This document shows positions 35,901-44,283 of a DNA stretch of 64,000 nucleotides, piece by piece. A program made the position numbers and the translations under genes. The DNA is from Lysobacter gummosus (GTDB lineage Bacteria; Pseudomonadota; Gammaproteobacteria; Xanthomonadales; Xanthomonadaceae). The DNA lies in assembly GCF_001442805.1 (NCBI RefSeq), contig NZ_CP011131.1:2170001-2234000 (forward strand), read 5' to 3'. The notes under the pieces were generated by a model. It saw only the letters and a list, made by a program, of their open reading frames with translations. It had not been told where the DNA came from and did not search any database. The number at the start of each line of letters is the position of its first letter. The first letter of the stretch is position 1.

Positions 35901-38692
35901 AAAGCGGCTACCGCCAGCAATTGCAGGAGCAGATTCTGGGTTTGGTGTCGGCCGGGCCGGAAGGCAGCGTGCTCGATCGGCCCGGCGGCATCTTCGTGCG
36001 GCCGATCCAGCAGATGTCGCAGGAAGACCGCATTTTGTTGCAATCGGTGGCGCGGGCGATCATCAGCGATCAACGCGGCACCCTGGCCGCGCAAGTCAGC
36101 CGGCACATGCCGCCCGAACGCGCACAGGCCTTGCTGTGGCCCGACGGCGCGCCGCTGCTGGCCGAACCGGCGGCCGCCGCAGCGCCCACGTCGATCGAAC
36201 CGCCGCCGCTGCTGGGCCTGCCGCCGCCGCAACCCAGCGACGACGACACCTGGCCGTTCGAGGCCATGGCCGAATCGGTGAATTTCGACAACGGCACCGG
36301 CGCCTTCGCCGCCGACTCGCGCGAGTATGTGATCGTGCTGCGCGAAGGCGCGCCGACGCCGGCGCCGTGGTCGAACGTGATGGCCAACGCGCGCCTGGGC
36401 ACGGTGGTCAGCGAAAGCGCGCCGGGCTACACCTGGTTCGAGAACGCGCACGAGTACCGGCTGACGCCGTGGCATAACGATCCGGTCGCCGACACCGGCG
36501 GCGAAGCGTTCTATCTGCGCGACGAAGACAGCGGCCGGGTGTGGTCGCCGATGCCGCTGCCATGCCGCGGACGCGGCGCCTATCGCACCCGCCACGGCTT
36601 CGGTTACAGCGTCTACGAGCATGTCGAAGACGGCATCGCCAGCGAGCTATGGGTGTATGTCGGGCTTGAGGATGCGGTGAAGTATTCGGTGCTGCGCCTG
36701 CGCAATCGCTCCGGCCGCGCGCGGCGACTGTCGGCGGTCGGTTATGTCGAATGGGTGCTGGGCGATATCCGCAGCCGCTCGCAGATGCACGTGGTCAGCG
36801 AGATGGACCCGGCCAGTGGCGCGCTGACCGCGCGCAATCCGTACAACACCGAGTTCGAAGGGCGCGTGGCGTTCTTCGATACCGATGCCGCCGGTTGCAG
36901 CTTCACCGCCGACCGCAGCGAATTCATCGGCCGCAACGGCGATCTGGGCCATCCGGCGGCGTTGCTCAATCAGCGCCTGTCCGGGCGCCTCGGCGTCGGC
37001 ATGGACCCGTGCGCGGCGATCCAGGTGCCGGTGGCGCTGGCGGCGGAGGAGAGCATGGAAGTCGTGTTCCGACTCGGTGCCGCCGACGATGCGGGCGGCG
37101 TGGCGCAACTGGCGCAACGCAGCAAGGGCCTGGCCTATGCGCACGACGTGCTCGATGCGGTGCGCATGCATTGGACCCGCACCTTGGGCGCGATCCGAGT
37201 CGAGACGCCGGAGCCCAGCGTGGACGCGCTGGTCAACGGCTGGCTGCCGTATCAGGCGCTGGCCTGCCGCTATGTGGCGCGCAGCGGTTACTACCAGTCC
37301 GGCGGCGCGTTCGGCTTCCGCGATCAGTTGCAGGACACCATGGCCACGGTGCATGCGATGCCGGCGCTGAGCCGCGAGCATCTGCTGCTGAGCGCGGCGC
37401 ATCAGTTCCCGCAGGGCGATGTGATGCACTGGTGGCATCCGCCCCTGAATCGCGGCGTTCGCACGCGCTGTTCGGACGATTTCCTGTGGCTGCCGGTGGC
37501 GGCGTGCCGCTATCTGCAGGTCACCGGCGATCTGAGCGTGCTCGACGAACCGGTCGGCTTCGTCGAAGGCCGCCCGCTCAACGTCGATGAGGAATCCTAT
37601 TACGACCGCTTGTGGAGCACCGATCGCCGGCAACCGTTCTACGATCATTGCGTGCTGGCGCTGGAGCGCGGCATGCAGTTGCTGGGCGAGCGCGGGCTGC
37701 CGCTGATCGGCAGCGGCGACTGGAACGACGGCATGAACCGGGTCGGCGAGGCCGGCCGCGGCGAAAGCGTGTGGCTGGGCTTCTTCCTGTTCGATGCCTT
37801 GAACCGTTTCGGCCCGATCGCGCGGGCGCGCGAGGATCATGTGTTCGCGGACTTTTGCGCGCAATCTTCGCAGCGTCTGCGCGAGAACCTGCAAGCCCAG
37901 GCCTGGGACGGCGAGTGGTACCGGCGCGCATGGTTCGACGACGGCACGCCGCTGGGTTCGCACGAGAGCGACGAATGCCGGATCGATTCGATCTCGCAAA
38001 GTTGGTCGGTGCTGTCGGGCGTGGCCGATCCGGCACGCGCGCGGCAGGCGATGGACTCGCTCGACCGCCATCTGGTGCGGCGCGAGGCGGGGCTGATCCA
38101 GTTGCTCGATCCGCCATTCGACCGCACCGAGAAAGACCCCGGCTATATCCGCGGTTACGTTCCCGGCGTGCGCGAGAACGGCGGCCAGTACACCCACGCG
38201 GCGGTGTGGGCGGCGATGGCCTTCGCCGAGTTGGGCGACGGCGCGCGCGCCTGGGAACTGGCGCGGATGATCAATCCGATTCATCACAGCAGCGACGCGG
38301 AGTCGGCCGCGCGTTACAAGGTCGAGCCCTACGTGCTGGCCGCGGATGTCTACGGCGTGGCGCCGCACGTGGGCCGCGGCGGTTGGACCTGGTACACCGG
38401 TTCGGCCGGCTGGATGTACCGGCTGCTCACCGAATCCTTGCTGGGCCTGCATCGCGAAGGCGACCGAATGCGCATCGCGCCGTGCATTCCGGCCGATTGG
38501 CCGGAGTACCGGCTGCACTACCGTTTTGGCGACACGCGCTATCGGATCCGCGTGCGGCAGGCGCAGTCCGAAGCCGGGCAGGGTGGTCGCTTGACTCTGG
38601 ACGAGGTGGCCCAGGACGGGCTCAGCTTCGCGCTGATCGACGACGGCGACGTGCATCGGGTCGAGGTGGAGTGGCCGGGGGCGCTGCGATGA
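29948..38692 (+). CDS. ndvB: cyclic beta-1,2-glucan synthase-like GT84/GH94 protein
   Basis: A 2914-residue inner-membrane enzyme, the size of Rhizobium NdvB/Agrobacterium ChvB (about 2800). In order: N-terminal soluble region (1-410), first membrane pair (about 415-475), GT84 glycosyltransferase ('LVVVPTMLGDIDAIDRL', 'TLDTDTRLPRDA' near 638, 'RYRWIRGDWQLLPWL' near 787), more membrane segments (about 830-1010), a glucoamylase-like region (about 1030-1560), two carbohydrate-binding blocks, and a C-terminal GH94 phosphorylase domain (about 2380-2880) with 'GGAFGFRDQLQDTM' near 2456 and catalytic Asp in 'GDWNDGMN' near 2590. Such proteins make and cyclise beta-1,2-glucan for the periplasm. The function is by homology; the product could also be a linear glucan. 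Confidence 0.9.
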   Translation: MARVWRMLSQWLRLHRRLWRWGRRAKGRPWLAEEPLRSRLLSAEQMELHGKSLALAHRVQAAAGSNLLLARLKDNEGVLDDASTLLTKMVHDEVRITPAGEWLLDNYYLIEEQIRTARRHLPKGYSRELPTLSEGVSAGLPRVYDLAMEAIAHGDGRIDAETMTRFVAAYQSVTPLKLGELWAIPIMLRLALIENLRRMAVRIMRDGLDHRRAAEWSDALNDTADQNPKNVVLVVADMARSHPPMTGAFVAELVRGLQGRSAALAMPISWIDQWLADSGRSVEELVRAESQQQASDQVSISNSIGSLRFLANMDWREFVETMSLVDQTLREDPLGVYALMDFNTRDMYRHVVEKLARRSGADELDVARIVLNLAREVGDARGSEAHVGYYLIDDGTERIKSALAQSGRARTPVSLSRRRMPLAAYLLPIATVAAACACGLLWQVRGESLNATWLVLLAALAFVAFSELGIHLVNWLATVLIAPKPLPRLDYSKGLPSNARSLVVVPTMLGDIDAIDRLVEGLEVRFLANRDAYLHFALLTDFLDADQQTLPGDDALVAHAARQIERLNGRYAGGRADVFFLFHRPRVWNAQERKWMGHERKRGKLAALNRLLRGGSHEAFSQVAGNTDALVNVRYVITLDTDTRLPRDAAREFIATLAHPLNQARFDERRKRVTRGYGILQPSVGSGMSERRGSRYARMFGSEAGIDPYTRTVSDVYQDLFAEGSFVGKGIYDVDAFEHALADRLPDNRVLSHDLLEGCYARAGLISDVRLFEDYPSRYAADVKRRYRWIRGDWQLLPWLLPWVPRMRGGFERNPLSWLSRGKLLDNLRRSLVSPAALALLVWGWASLPQPLAWTLWLMALWLAPMLVLAGWELTRRPVDMALETHLVQVGSSLARQLQRAWVTLACLPFEAFFSLGAIARTLWRMTISHRRLLQWNPSSEVERSLGDRFGAELRDMWFAPVFAVAVAVMLARVQPASLWIAAPLLASWLIAPGLMAWLGRPPKQRRAGLSQTQLRFLGRLARRTWAFFEVHIREEDHWLPPDNFQEHPAPVVARRTSPTNIGLSLLANLSAYDLGYVQAGALIERTRLALATLETLPRHRGHFYNWYDTETLLPLPPRYISTVDSGNLAAHLLTLRQGLLALADEPLITPTLFQGLVDTCGVLEDNLRDARAPAKTAAQGQALAAFRERIDAIAAAPPHSPGEIERCLTELSLLAQAVESAWPVAEGVDPEAALRWPRALSETCRGAMREFEEFLPTQSDTASDASPQAEATMPSLRDLAKRANDDGGIRDRARRRIHELEHLAHIAGQLSLMEYEFLYDRARHLLSIGYNVEERRLDAGFYDLLASEARLCSFVAIAQGQLPQETWFSLGRLLTEIDSGATLLSWSGSMFEYLMPQLVMPSYPDTLLDQTSQHAVLAQIHYGRQRDVPWGISESGYNTVDTRMNYQYRAFGVPGLGLKRGLGQDLVIAPYASTMALMVMPEAACQNLQRLTELGFGGEFGLYEAIDYTPARVPRGQTHAVVRSFMAHHQGMGLLSLDYLLRDQPMQKRFVADAEFQATLLLLQERIPRTGVFHPHEAEASGGRAPPPAAETQLRVFRNPATVRPAVQLLSNGRYHGLLSSAGGGYSRLGDMAVTRWREDATRDHWGSFCYLRDVDSGEFWSATHQPTCVPVEHYEAIFSDAKAEFRGRKNRYETHLEIAISAEDDIEMRRLRVSNRSRRTRTIEITTYAEVVLASALSDELHPAFSNLFVQTQIERDKQALLCTRRPRSSDEIPPWMFHLVAVHDADISQISYETDRSRFLGRGNTPRTPQAMTGEDKLSDSAGSVLDPIVAIRTRIELAPDQTAIIDMVTGVGGDRAACGALIDRYRDRRLADRVFDLAWTHSQVVRRQINASQADAKLYERLAGSMVYTHPYLRAEQAVLLQNRRGQSGLWGHSISGDFPIVLLQIAESANIELVRQMVQAHAYWRLKGLNVDLVIWNEEQSGYRQQLQEQILGLVSAGPEGSVLDRPGGIFVRPIQQMSQEDRILLQSVARAIISDQRGTLAAQVSRHMPPERAQALLWPDGAPLLAEPAAAAAPTSIEPPPLLGLPPPQPSDDDTWPFEAMAESVNFDNGTGAFAADSREYVIVLREGAPTPAPWSNVMANARLGTVVSESAPGYTWFENAHEYRLTPWHNDPVADTGGEAFYLRDEDSGRVWSPMPLPCRGRGAYRTRHGFGYSVYEHVEDGIASELWVYVGLEDAVKYSVLRLRNRSGRARRLSAVGYVEWVLGDIRSRSQMHVVSEMDPASGALTARNPYNTEFEGRVAFFDTDAAGCSFTADRSEFIGRNGDLGHPAALLNQRLSGRLGVGMDPCAAIQVPVALAAEESMEVVFRLGAADDAGGVAQLAQRSKGLAYAHDVLDAVRMHWTRTLGAIRVETPEPSVDALVNGWLPYQALACRYVARSGYYQSGGAFGFRDQLQDTMATVHAMPALSREHLLLSAAHQFPQGDVMHWWHPPLNRGVRTRCSDDFLWLPVAACRYLQVTGDLSVLDEPVGFVEGRPLNVDEESYYDRLWSTDRRQPFYDHCVLALERGMQLLGERGLPLIGSGDWNDGMNRVGEAGRGESVWLGFFLFDALNRFGPIARAREDHVFADFCAQSSQRLRENLQAQAWDGEWYRRAWFDDGTPLGSHESDECRIDSISQSWSVLSGVADPARARQAMDSLDRHLVRREAGLIQLLDPPFDRTEKDPGYIRGYVPGVRENGGQYTHAAVWAAMAFAELGDGARAWELARMINPIHHSSDAESAARYKVEPYVLAADVYGVAPHVGRGGWTWYTGSAGWMYRLLTESLLGLHREGDRMRIAPCIPADWPEYRLHYRFGDTRYRIRVRQAQSEAGQGGRLTLDEVAQDGLSFALIDDGDVHRVEVEWPGALR

Positions 38693-38922
38693 CATGCCGC
38701 CTGCAACTGGATATCGAACTCGCACGCCTGGAGCAGATGCTGCCGCACTGGCGCTCGAGCCTGCGCGATGAGGCGCAGTTCTGGCCGCAGTTCAAGGCCT
38801 TGCTCGAACCGATCGTCGAGGGCCTGAATCCGGAGGATCGCCGTTACGCGGAAGAACGCATCGCGCGCATGCTGACCTTGAACCACTGCGATCCGGGGCG
38901 GCGGCATCTTCCAGACGAATGA
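38689..38922 (+). CDS. small protein coupled to the glucan synthase gene
   Basis: A 77-residue soluble protein, MTCRLQLDIELARLEQMLPHW..., starting at an ATG that overlaps the stop of the giant gene (ATGA at 38689-38692), so it is probably translated by ribosomes leaving that gene. It is helical and charged ('RLEQMLPHWRSSLRDEAQFWPQFKALLEPIVEGLNPEDRRYAEERIARML') and ends in 'CDPGRRHLPDE'. No family recognised. It could be an accessory factor for the synthase. Downstream is the convergent membrane protein gene. Confidence 0.6.
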   Translation: MTCRLQLDIELARLEQMLPHWRSSLRDEAQFWPQFKALLEPIVEGLNPEDRRYAEERIARMLTLNHCDPGRRHLPDE

Positions 38923-38950
38923 GCGGCCGGCGTTGTTCGACGGCTGTGCT

Positions 38951-39283
38951 TTATCCCGGATAGCCGCAGCCGCAATAGCACTTGTCGATAGTCGAGACCA
39001 GGTACCGGGCCGCGGCCGCGAGCGCCGCGCCGCTCAAGGCCAGGCCGACGATCGTCAACGGCCGGCGATAGATCGAGACGACCGCGCAGATCGCCGCGGG
39101 CAGGCAGAACAGCAGCACGCCGGCGATCAGCAGCAATAGCGCGGCGAAGCAATCGCTGCGGTTCGCCAGGTAATAGAAGGTCAAGGCCGCGCACCAGAAA
39201 CCCAGCGCGAGTACGAACGGGATGATCCACGACTGGGGCACCGGCTTCGACGCGGCCAGGGCGGGCGGTTGTTGCTGAGTCAT
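38951..39283 (-). CDS. small membrane protein with Cys-rich tail
   Basis: A 110-residue protein with three predicted membrane segments (WIIPFVLALGFWCAALTFYYLA, CFAALLLLIAGVLLFCLPAAICAVV, LTIVGLALSGAALAAAARYLV) and the C-terminal tail 'DKCYCGCGYPG', three Cys in five residues. The tail could bind a metal. No family recognised. It converges with the coupled small gene, with 28 bases between stops. Confidence 0.6.
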   Translation of the reverse strand: MTQQQPPALAASKPVPQSWIIPFVLALGFWCAALTFYYLANRSDCFAALLLLIAGVLLFCLPAAICAVVSIYRRPLTIVGLALSGAALAAAARYLVSTIDKCYCGCGYPG

Positions 39284-39370
39284 TCGGTCACTCCATTGTC
39301 CGCTGTCGCGATCATCGCGCTTGGCGGGAATCGCACGAAGCCATCCGTGCCAGCCACGCCAGGCGCGCGC

Positions 39371-41929
39371 TCAATTCGGCCGCTGCGCCCGGCAGTAATC
39401 GCGCAGATCGTCCGGCAACAGTCCCGGAGCGAACAGGAAGCCCTGGCCGATGGCCACGCCCAACTCGCGCAGGAACGCGCGCTGGCGTTCGGTTTCCACA
39501 CCTTCGGCGACCAGCCCCAGGCCCAGGCTGCGGGCGATGCCGGTCACCGCCTGACACACCGCGACGTCGGACTGATTGTCCGGCACGCCCTGTACGAACA
39601 ACTGGCTGAGCTTGAGGCCGTGGATCGGCAGGCGGCGCAGGTAATTGAGCGCGCTGTAGCCTTCGCCGAAATCGTCGATCGACAAACTCACGCCCAGCTC
39701 GCGCAGGCGCGCGAAGGTGCGCACGGTGTCGGGGGCGTCCTCGATCAGTACCCGCTCGGTGAATTCCAGTTCCAGCGCGGTGCCGGTGAGGTCGTATTCG
39801 GCCAGTGCGGCGGCGACGTTGCTGGCCAGATCGTCGCCGAGGAACTGGCGGTAGGAAACGTTGACCGCGACGCGTTCGATCTTCAGGCCGTCGTTGCGCC
39901 ATTGCCGCAACTGGCGGCAGGCTTCGTGCAGCACCCAGCCGCCGATGCCGACGATGTCGCCGGTGGTTTCGGCATGATCGATGAAACGATCCGGGCGCAT
40001 CTCGCCGAGCGAGCGGTTGCGCCAGCGGATCAGCGCCTCGACCGCGATCACGCGGCCGTCGTTGAGATCCACCTGCGGTTGATAGACCAGATGGAATTCG
40101 TCGTTGTGCACGGCGCGGCGCAGATGGGTTTCCAACTGCAGGCGGTGCAGTTGCTGTTCGGCCAGTTCCGGCGTGAACGCCTGCCAGCTGTTGCGGCCGC
40201 GGCGCTTGCTGTCGTACATGGCCACGTCGGCGCTCTGGATCAGCTGCTGGGCGGTGCGGCCGTCGAGCGGCGCCTGGCTGATGCCGATGCTGGCGGTGAT
40301 GCTGAATTCTTCCCCGTCCACGCGGAAGCTGTCGCCGAAGATGTCCAGGATCGCGTCGGCCAGGCGTTCGCCGCGGGTCGGATCGCTGTCGAGCGAACAC
40401 ACCACCAGGAATTCGTCGCCGCCGAAGCGCGCGATCTGGGCCTGATCGCCGACCGCGTGGCGGATGCGGCGCGCGGCCGAAGCCAGCAGGCGGTCGCCGG
40501 CGGCATGGCCGAGCACGTCGTTGACCACCTTGAAGCGGTCCAGGTCGATGTACAGCACCGCCAGCGGCGAATGCGGAAACGTGTCCAGGCGGCGTTCGAG
40601 TTCGGCCTGCACCGCATCGCGGTTGAGCAGGCCGGTCAAGGGGTCGCTGCGCGCCTGGACGCGCAGTTGTTCTTCTTCGTGCTTGCGCTCGGTGATGTCC
40701 TGGAAGGTTCCGGTCAGCACCTGCCGCACCACGTCGCCGAGGCCGGCGTCGGCGATCGCGCGCACCCAGAAGCTGCTGCCGTCGGGGCGCAGGCCCTGCA
40801 GTTCCAGGTCGATGCCGCGGCCGCCGGCGAGGGTGCGTTCGAGCGCGTTGCGCAGGCGGTGGCGATCGAGCGGCTGCAGGCATTCGAGCAGTTCTTCGAT
40901 CCGCGTCGGCGTGCTGTCGCGGCCGAGGATGCGTTCGGCTTCCAGGGTCAGATACAGGCGATCGCGGCCGGCGTCCCATTCCCAGCCGCCGATGTGGGCC
41001 AGGGCCTGGGCGCGGTCGAACAGGGCGCTGTCGCGCTTGAGCTCGGTGACGTTGGAGAACAGCGCGAACACCTGATGCGGGCGGTCGCCGCCGGGCGGGA
41101 ACTGCGGGACCGCGGTCACCGACAGCCAGATCAGTTCGCGGCGGTCGCGGTGATACAGGCCGAACACGGTGCTTTCGACGATGCGCCCGGTGGTCAGGGC
41201 GAGCTGCGAGGGGTATTGCTCGGGCTTGAGTTCGTGGCCGCGCTCATCGACCAGCATCCAGTGGCCGCTGCGCAATTCGTCGGCGATGCTCTGGCCGCTG
41301 TGCAGCGACAGCAGGCGCATCGCCGCGCTGTTGGCGTAGATGATGCGCAGGGCCTTGTCCTGCACGATCACGCCGCGGTCGATGGTCTCGACCAGCTCGC
41401 GGAAACGCAGCTCGGTCTCGGCGCGGTTGCTCAGGTCGCGGGCGACCGCGATGATGCGCCGCTTGCCTTCGAATTCGAAACTGGCCGAATGCACCTCGAC
41501 CGGGAAACGGGCGCCGTCGCCGCGCTTGTTGGTGACCTCGATGATGTAGCTCTCGCCGCGGTTCAAGCTTTCCCAGACCGGCGCCATATGATCGCGCGGC
41601 AGTTCCGGATTGAGCACGTGGATCGGCTGGCCGATGATGTCTTCGCGCAGACGGCGGTGCGCGCCCATGCCGTGGCGGTTGATCTCGACCACGGTGCCGT
41701 CTTCTTCCATCACGGTGACCAGATCGGGAATCGCGTCGAACGCGGCGCGGTGCAGCGAGGCCGGTTCGCGCTGCAGCGCGGCCAGCGCGTCGTCCAAGGT
41801 CGCGCGCAGCGTCGCGGGCAGGGACGGGTCTTGCAGCGCGCGTCGCAGCGCCGCGATGGTGTCCGCCGTCGCCGCCGCCTGTGCGGCGGGCGAGGTGGGA
41901 GGACCGCCGGCGGGCGCGTCGGAATTCAC
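39371..41929 (-). CDS. PAS-GGDEF-EAL cyclic-di-GMP signalling protein
   Basis: An 852-residue soluble regulator. PAS-type sensor modules (about 60-190, 190-310 and 330-430: '[29 protein letters not shown]', '...[21 protein letters not shown]', '[23 protein letters not shown]') are followed by a GGDEF diguanylate cyclase with intact GGDEF near 503-507, and an EAL phosphodiesterase with EAL near 631-633. EAL residues for activity (NVS, FTE, DDFG, K, AEGVE, Q) are mostly present, with 'SQ' where KID usually has Asp. Dual activity is possible. The GTG start overlaps the HMG-CoA lyase stop (GTGA), so the two are co-translated. Confidence 0.9.
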   Translation of the reverse strand: MNSDAPAGGPPTSPAAQAAATADTIAALRRALQDPSLPATLRATLDDALAALQREPASLHRAAFDAIPDLVTVMEEDGTVVEINRHGMGAHRRLREDIIGQPIHVLNPELPRDHMAPVWESLNRGESYIIEVTNKRGDGARFPVEVHSASFEFEGKRRIIAVARDLSNRAETELRFRELVETIDRGVIVQDKALRIIYANSAAMRLLSLHSGQSIADELRSGHWMLVDERGHELKPEQYPSQLALTTGRIVESTVFGLYHRDRRELIWLSVTAVPQFPPGGDRPHQVFALFSNVTELKRDSALFDRAQALAHIGGWEWDAGRDRLYLTLEAERILGRDSTPTRIEELLECLQPLDRHRLRNALERTLAGGRGIDLELQGLRPDGSSFWVRAIADAGLGDVVRQVLTGTFQDITERKHEEEQLRVQARSDPLTGLLNRDAVQAELERRLDTFPHSPLAVLYIDLDRFKVVNDVLGHAAGDRLLASAARRIRHAVGDQAQIARFGGDEFLVVCSLDSDPTRGERLADAILDIFGDSFRVDGEEFSITASIGISQAPLDGRTAQQLIQSADVAMYDSKRRGRNSWQAFTPELAEQQLHRLQLETHLRRAVHNDEFHLVYQPQVDLNDGRVIAVEALIRWRNRSLGEMRPDRFIDHAETTGDIVGIGGWVLHEACRQLRQWRNDGLKIERVAVNVSYRQFLGDDLASNVAAALAEYDLTGTALELEFTERVLIEDAPDTVRTFARLRELGVSLSIDDFGEGYSALNYLRRLPIHGLKLSQLFVQGVPDNQSDVAVCQAVTGIARSLGLGLVAEGVETERQRAFLRELGVAIGQGFLFAPGLLPDDLRDYCRAQRPN

Positions 41930-42825
41930 GCCGCCGCCAGCGCCTTGCCGACCTTGCTGCCGGTCTCGCGGCCCAGCAGGCCGGCCAGCCAGCGGCCGGT
42001 GTCGGCCAGTGCGTCGAGATTCACGCCGGTCTCGATGCCCAGACCGTGCAGCATGTAGACCACGTCTTCGCTGGCGACATTGCCGCTGGCGCCCTTGGCA
42101 TAGGGACAGCCGCCGGTGCCGGACACGGCCGAATCGACCACCGCCACGCCTTCTTCCAGGCAGGCGAGGATGTTCGACAAGGCCTGGCCGTAGGTGTCGT
42201 GGAAATGCACCGCCAGCGCCTGCAGCGGCACTTCCGCGGCCACCGCCTTGAACATCGCCCGCGCCTTGCCCGGCGTGCCGACGCCGATGGTGTCGCCCAG
42301 GGAGATTTCGTAGCAGCCCATCGAGTGCAGGGCCTTGGCCACGCGCACCACGTCGCTGACCGGCACTTCGCCCTGATAGGGGCAGCCGAGCACGGTGGAC
42401 ACATAGCCGCGCACCGCCACGCCGTCGGCCTTGGCCCGCGCCATCACCGGCGCGAAGCGCTGCAACGATTCGTCGATGCTGGCGTTGATGTTCTTGAGGT
42501 TGAACGCTTCCGATGCGGCGGTGAACACCGCGATCTCCTCCACCCCGACCGCGCGCGCGCGCTCGTAGCCTTGTTCGTTGGGCACCAGCACCGGGTAGTG
42601 CACGCCGGCGCGGCGGTGGATGCCGGTGAACACTTCGGCCGCGTCGGCGAGCTGCGGCACCCACTTGGGGCTGACGAAACTGGTCGCTTCGATGCTGCGC
42701 AGGCCGGTGGCCGACAGGCGATCGATCAGAGCGATCTTGTCGGCGGTGGCGATCTGCGATTTCTCGTTCTGCAGTCCGTCGCGCGGACCGACTTCGACGA
42801 TGCGTACGGAAACGGGTTGGGTCAT
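41926..42825 (-). CDS. mvaB: hydroxymethylglutaryl-CoA lyase
   Basis: A 299-residue enzyme cleaving HMG-CoA into acetoacetate and acetyl-CoA, the last step of leucine degradation. '[16 protein letters not shown]' is the start of the DRE-TIM barrel; '[21 protein letters not shown]', '[12 protein letters not shown]', '[15 protein letters not shown]' and '[49 protein letters not shown]' include the catalytic Cys in [12 protein letters not shown] and the metal-binding His-x-His. Length fits the family (about 300). The ATG start overlaps the stop of the upstream lipoprotein (ATGA at 42822-42825), and its own stop overlaps the start of the GGDEF/EAL gene. Confidence 0.95.
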   Translation of the reverse strand: MTQPVSVRIVEVGPRDGLQNEKSQIATADKIALIDRLSATGLRSIEATSFVSPKWVPQLADAAEVFTGIHRRAGVHYPVLVPNEQGYERARAVGVEEIAVFTAASEAFNLKNINASIDESLQRFAPVMARAKADGVAVRGYVSTVLGCPYQGEVPVSDVVRVAKALHSMGCYEISLGDTIGVGTPGKARAMFKAVAAEVPLQALAVHFHDTYGQALSNILACLEEGVAVVDSAVSGTGGCPYAKGASGNVASEDVVYMLHGLGIETGVNLDALADTGRWLAGLLGRETGSKVGKALAAA

Positions 42826-43481
42826 GGGGAATCCTTTGAGGCCGGGGCGAGGACGCGTTCGAGCACCATCGCCTTGTTCGCTTCGGTGTTGTACAGCAGG
42901 GCGCCGTGTTGCGAGAGGGTATCGCGGATGGCCTGGGCCGAGCCCTGCACCAGGGGGAATTTCTCGTCGAGTTTGCGCCCGTTGAGTTCGCCGGTGGCGA
43001 TCGCGGCCAGCACGCGTTGCGAATCGGGCAGCCAGGCGCTGGCCCGGCCGTTTTCGATACGGTACAGGATCACGAATACCGAGCCGGCCGGCGCGGCCTT
43101 GACCAGCGATTCGCCCTGCGCACCGATCGCGCGCTGGGCGTCGGCCGGCGAGAGCACGATGTAGCGGTCGCGGCCCAGGCTGAAGCCGGTCAGGTCCAGC
43201 GCCGTGGGCTGCTCGTGCAGGCCCGGCCAGTCCTCGGTGTGGCAGCGCGCGTCGATACGCAGGGTCTTGGCGACGCCCTGGGCCTTGAGGTTCCAGGTGC
43301 CGGGCAGGTCGGGGTCGCAGGTTGCGGATTCGACCGGCGAGTGCTCGAAGGCGACACAGCCGCCCAGGCCGGCGAGGATCGCCGCGGCGGCGACTGCGTT
43401 CGTCCACCCGCGGCGGCGCTCGGTCCGCTCGGGCCCGGCGGGGCGATCGGCGGCGCGGAAGCACGGATCGGGCGGAGTCAT
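42822..43481 (-). CDS. lipoprotein, third member of a tandem paralogous set
   Basis: A 219-residue protein. After a basic N-terminal extension comes a lipoprotein signal, [15 protein letters not shown], with lipobox LGGC at about residue 42. The mature part starts with a conserved '[11 protein letters not shown]' block, as in the two lipoproteins upstream. Then '[12 protein letters not shown]' and '[13 protein letters not shown]' follow. The C-terminus '...[25 protein letters not shown]' has a counterpart in those paralogues. It is probably anchored in the outer membrane. Its stop overlaps the HMG-CoA lyase start. No function known. Confidence 0.75.
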   Translation of the reverse strand: MTPPDPCFRAADRPAGPERTERRRGWTNAVAAAAILAGLGGCVAFEHSPVESATCDPDLPGTWNLKAQGVAKTLRIDARCHTEDWPGLHEQPTALDLTGFSLGRDRYIVLSPADAQRAIGAQGESLVKAAPAGSVFVILYRIENGRASAWLPDSQRVLAAIATGELNGRKLDEKFPLVQGSAQAIRDTLSQHGALLYNTEANKAMVLERVLAPASKDSP

Positions 43482-43490
43482 GGCGGCCTC

Positions 43491-44159
43491 TCAGTGCGCG
43501 GCGGGGGGTATACGCTTGAAACGATAAAGGGTACTGCGATCGGGCGCCGCGAACAGCTGCGGATGCTCACGCAGCTGCCTGGCGATCTGGCGGCCCTCGC
43601 CGGTCAGGAAGCCGGGCGCGTCCGGGCCGGAGAGGCCGCTGCGGGCGTTGCGCGCGGCGACCACTTGCCTGAGCTGATCGGGATTGCCCAGGTCGAGGGT
43701 CACGAACCCGGGTTCGGTCTGATAGCGCATCAGGCTGACGGTGTGCGGATACTTCGCCATGAGCGCGTCGCCGGCCACTTCCTGCGCGCCCTTCTTGCCG
43801 GTCAGCAGCACCGCCACGTCGGCCAGGGGCAGCGCCAGATAGCGATGGCCGTTGGCTTTGTATACGCCGAGTTGGACCTCGCGCGGCTCGTACTTGGCCG
43901 GCAGGTGAGCGCGGCATTGCGCATCGATGCGCAGGCGGCGTTCGTCGTCGTCGGTGAAGTCGTCGTCCGCGGCGGCCTGGCCGGATGGGCCGAGGATGGC
44001 CTCGCCCTCGATCAGGCCCCAGTCGCCGACCAGGGCGCGGTCGCAAGGCAGGGGCGCCGACGGCGGGTTTTCGGCGATCAGGCAACCGGCCAGCGAGATG
44101 GACAGGGCGATGGCCGCTATCAATGCGCGCCAGACGATGGAATGGGAGCGAGCAGTCAT
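43491..44159 (-). CDS. lipoprotein, second member of a tandem paralogous set
   Basis: A 222-residue protein with a lipoprotein signal: '[18 protein letters not shown]', lipobox LAGC at about residue 26. The block '[16 protein letters not shown]' parallels the CD..L.G.W block of its neighbours, followed by '[14 protein letters not shown]', '[22 protein letters not shown]' and '[22 protein letters not shown]'. The Met at 44159 was chosen as start because the upstream in-frame start would add 14 residues before the signal. Nine bases separate it from the next lipoprotein gene, so the set is probably one transcript. Confidence 0.75.
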   Translation of the reverse strand: MTARSHSIVWRALIAAIALSISLAGCLIAENPPSAPLPCDRALVGDWGLIEGEAILGPSGQAAADDDFTDDDERRLRIDAQCRAHLPAKYEPREVQLGVYKANGHRYLALPLADVAVLLTGKKGAQEVAGDALMAKYPHTVSLMRYQTEPGFVTLDLGNPDQLRQVVAARNARSGLSGPDAPGFLTGEGRQIARQLREHPQLFAAPDRSTLYRFKRIPPAAH

Positions 44160-44283
44160 TGCGGGAATCTCTGCGAATGGATGGCGACGGGCGATGCGCA
44201 TTCAAGCGGCATCTCGTTCGTCGAAGGGAACGCGGCGTTGCGCGAATCGCTGCGATCCGCGCACGCCGGTCCGGTGAGCCGTG

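Noticed and set aside
33737..36622. Another long minus-strand frame opposite the same gene
   Set aside because: Same compositional artefact, no recognisable domain.
39269..42058. 929-codon + strand frame opposite the GGDEF/EAL gene
   Set aside because: The minus-strand frame carries GGDEF, EAL and PAS motifs; the + frame is low-complexity Ala/Arg/Val sequence.
41926..42664. Reading the HMG-CoA lyase and the GGDEF/EAL protein as one fused polypeptide
   Set aside because: The long frame that spans both is the GGDEF/EAL frame extended through the lyase in another phase; the lyase in its own frame starts at 42825 with all family motifs and ends at 41926.
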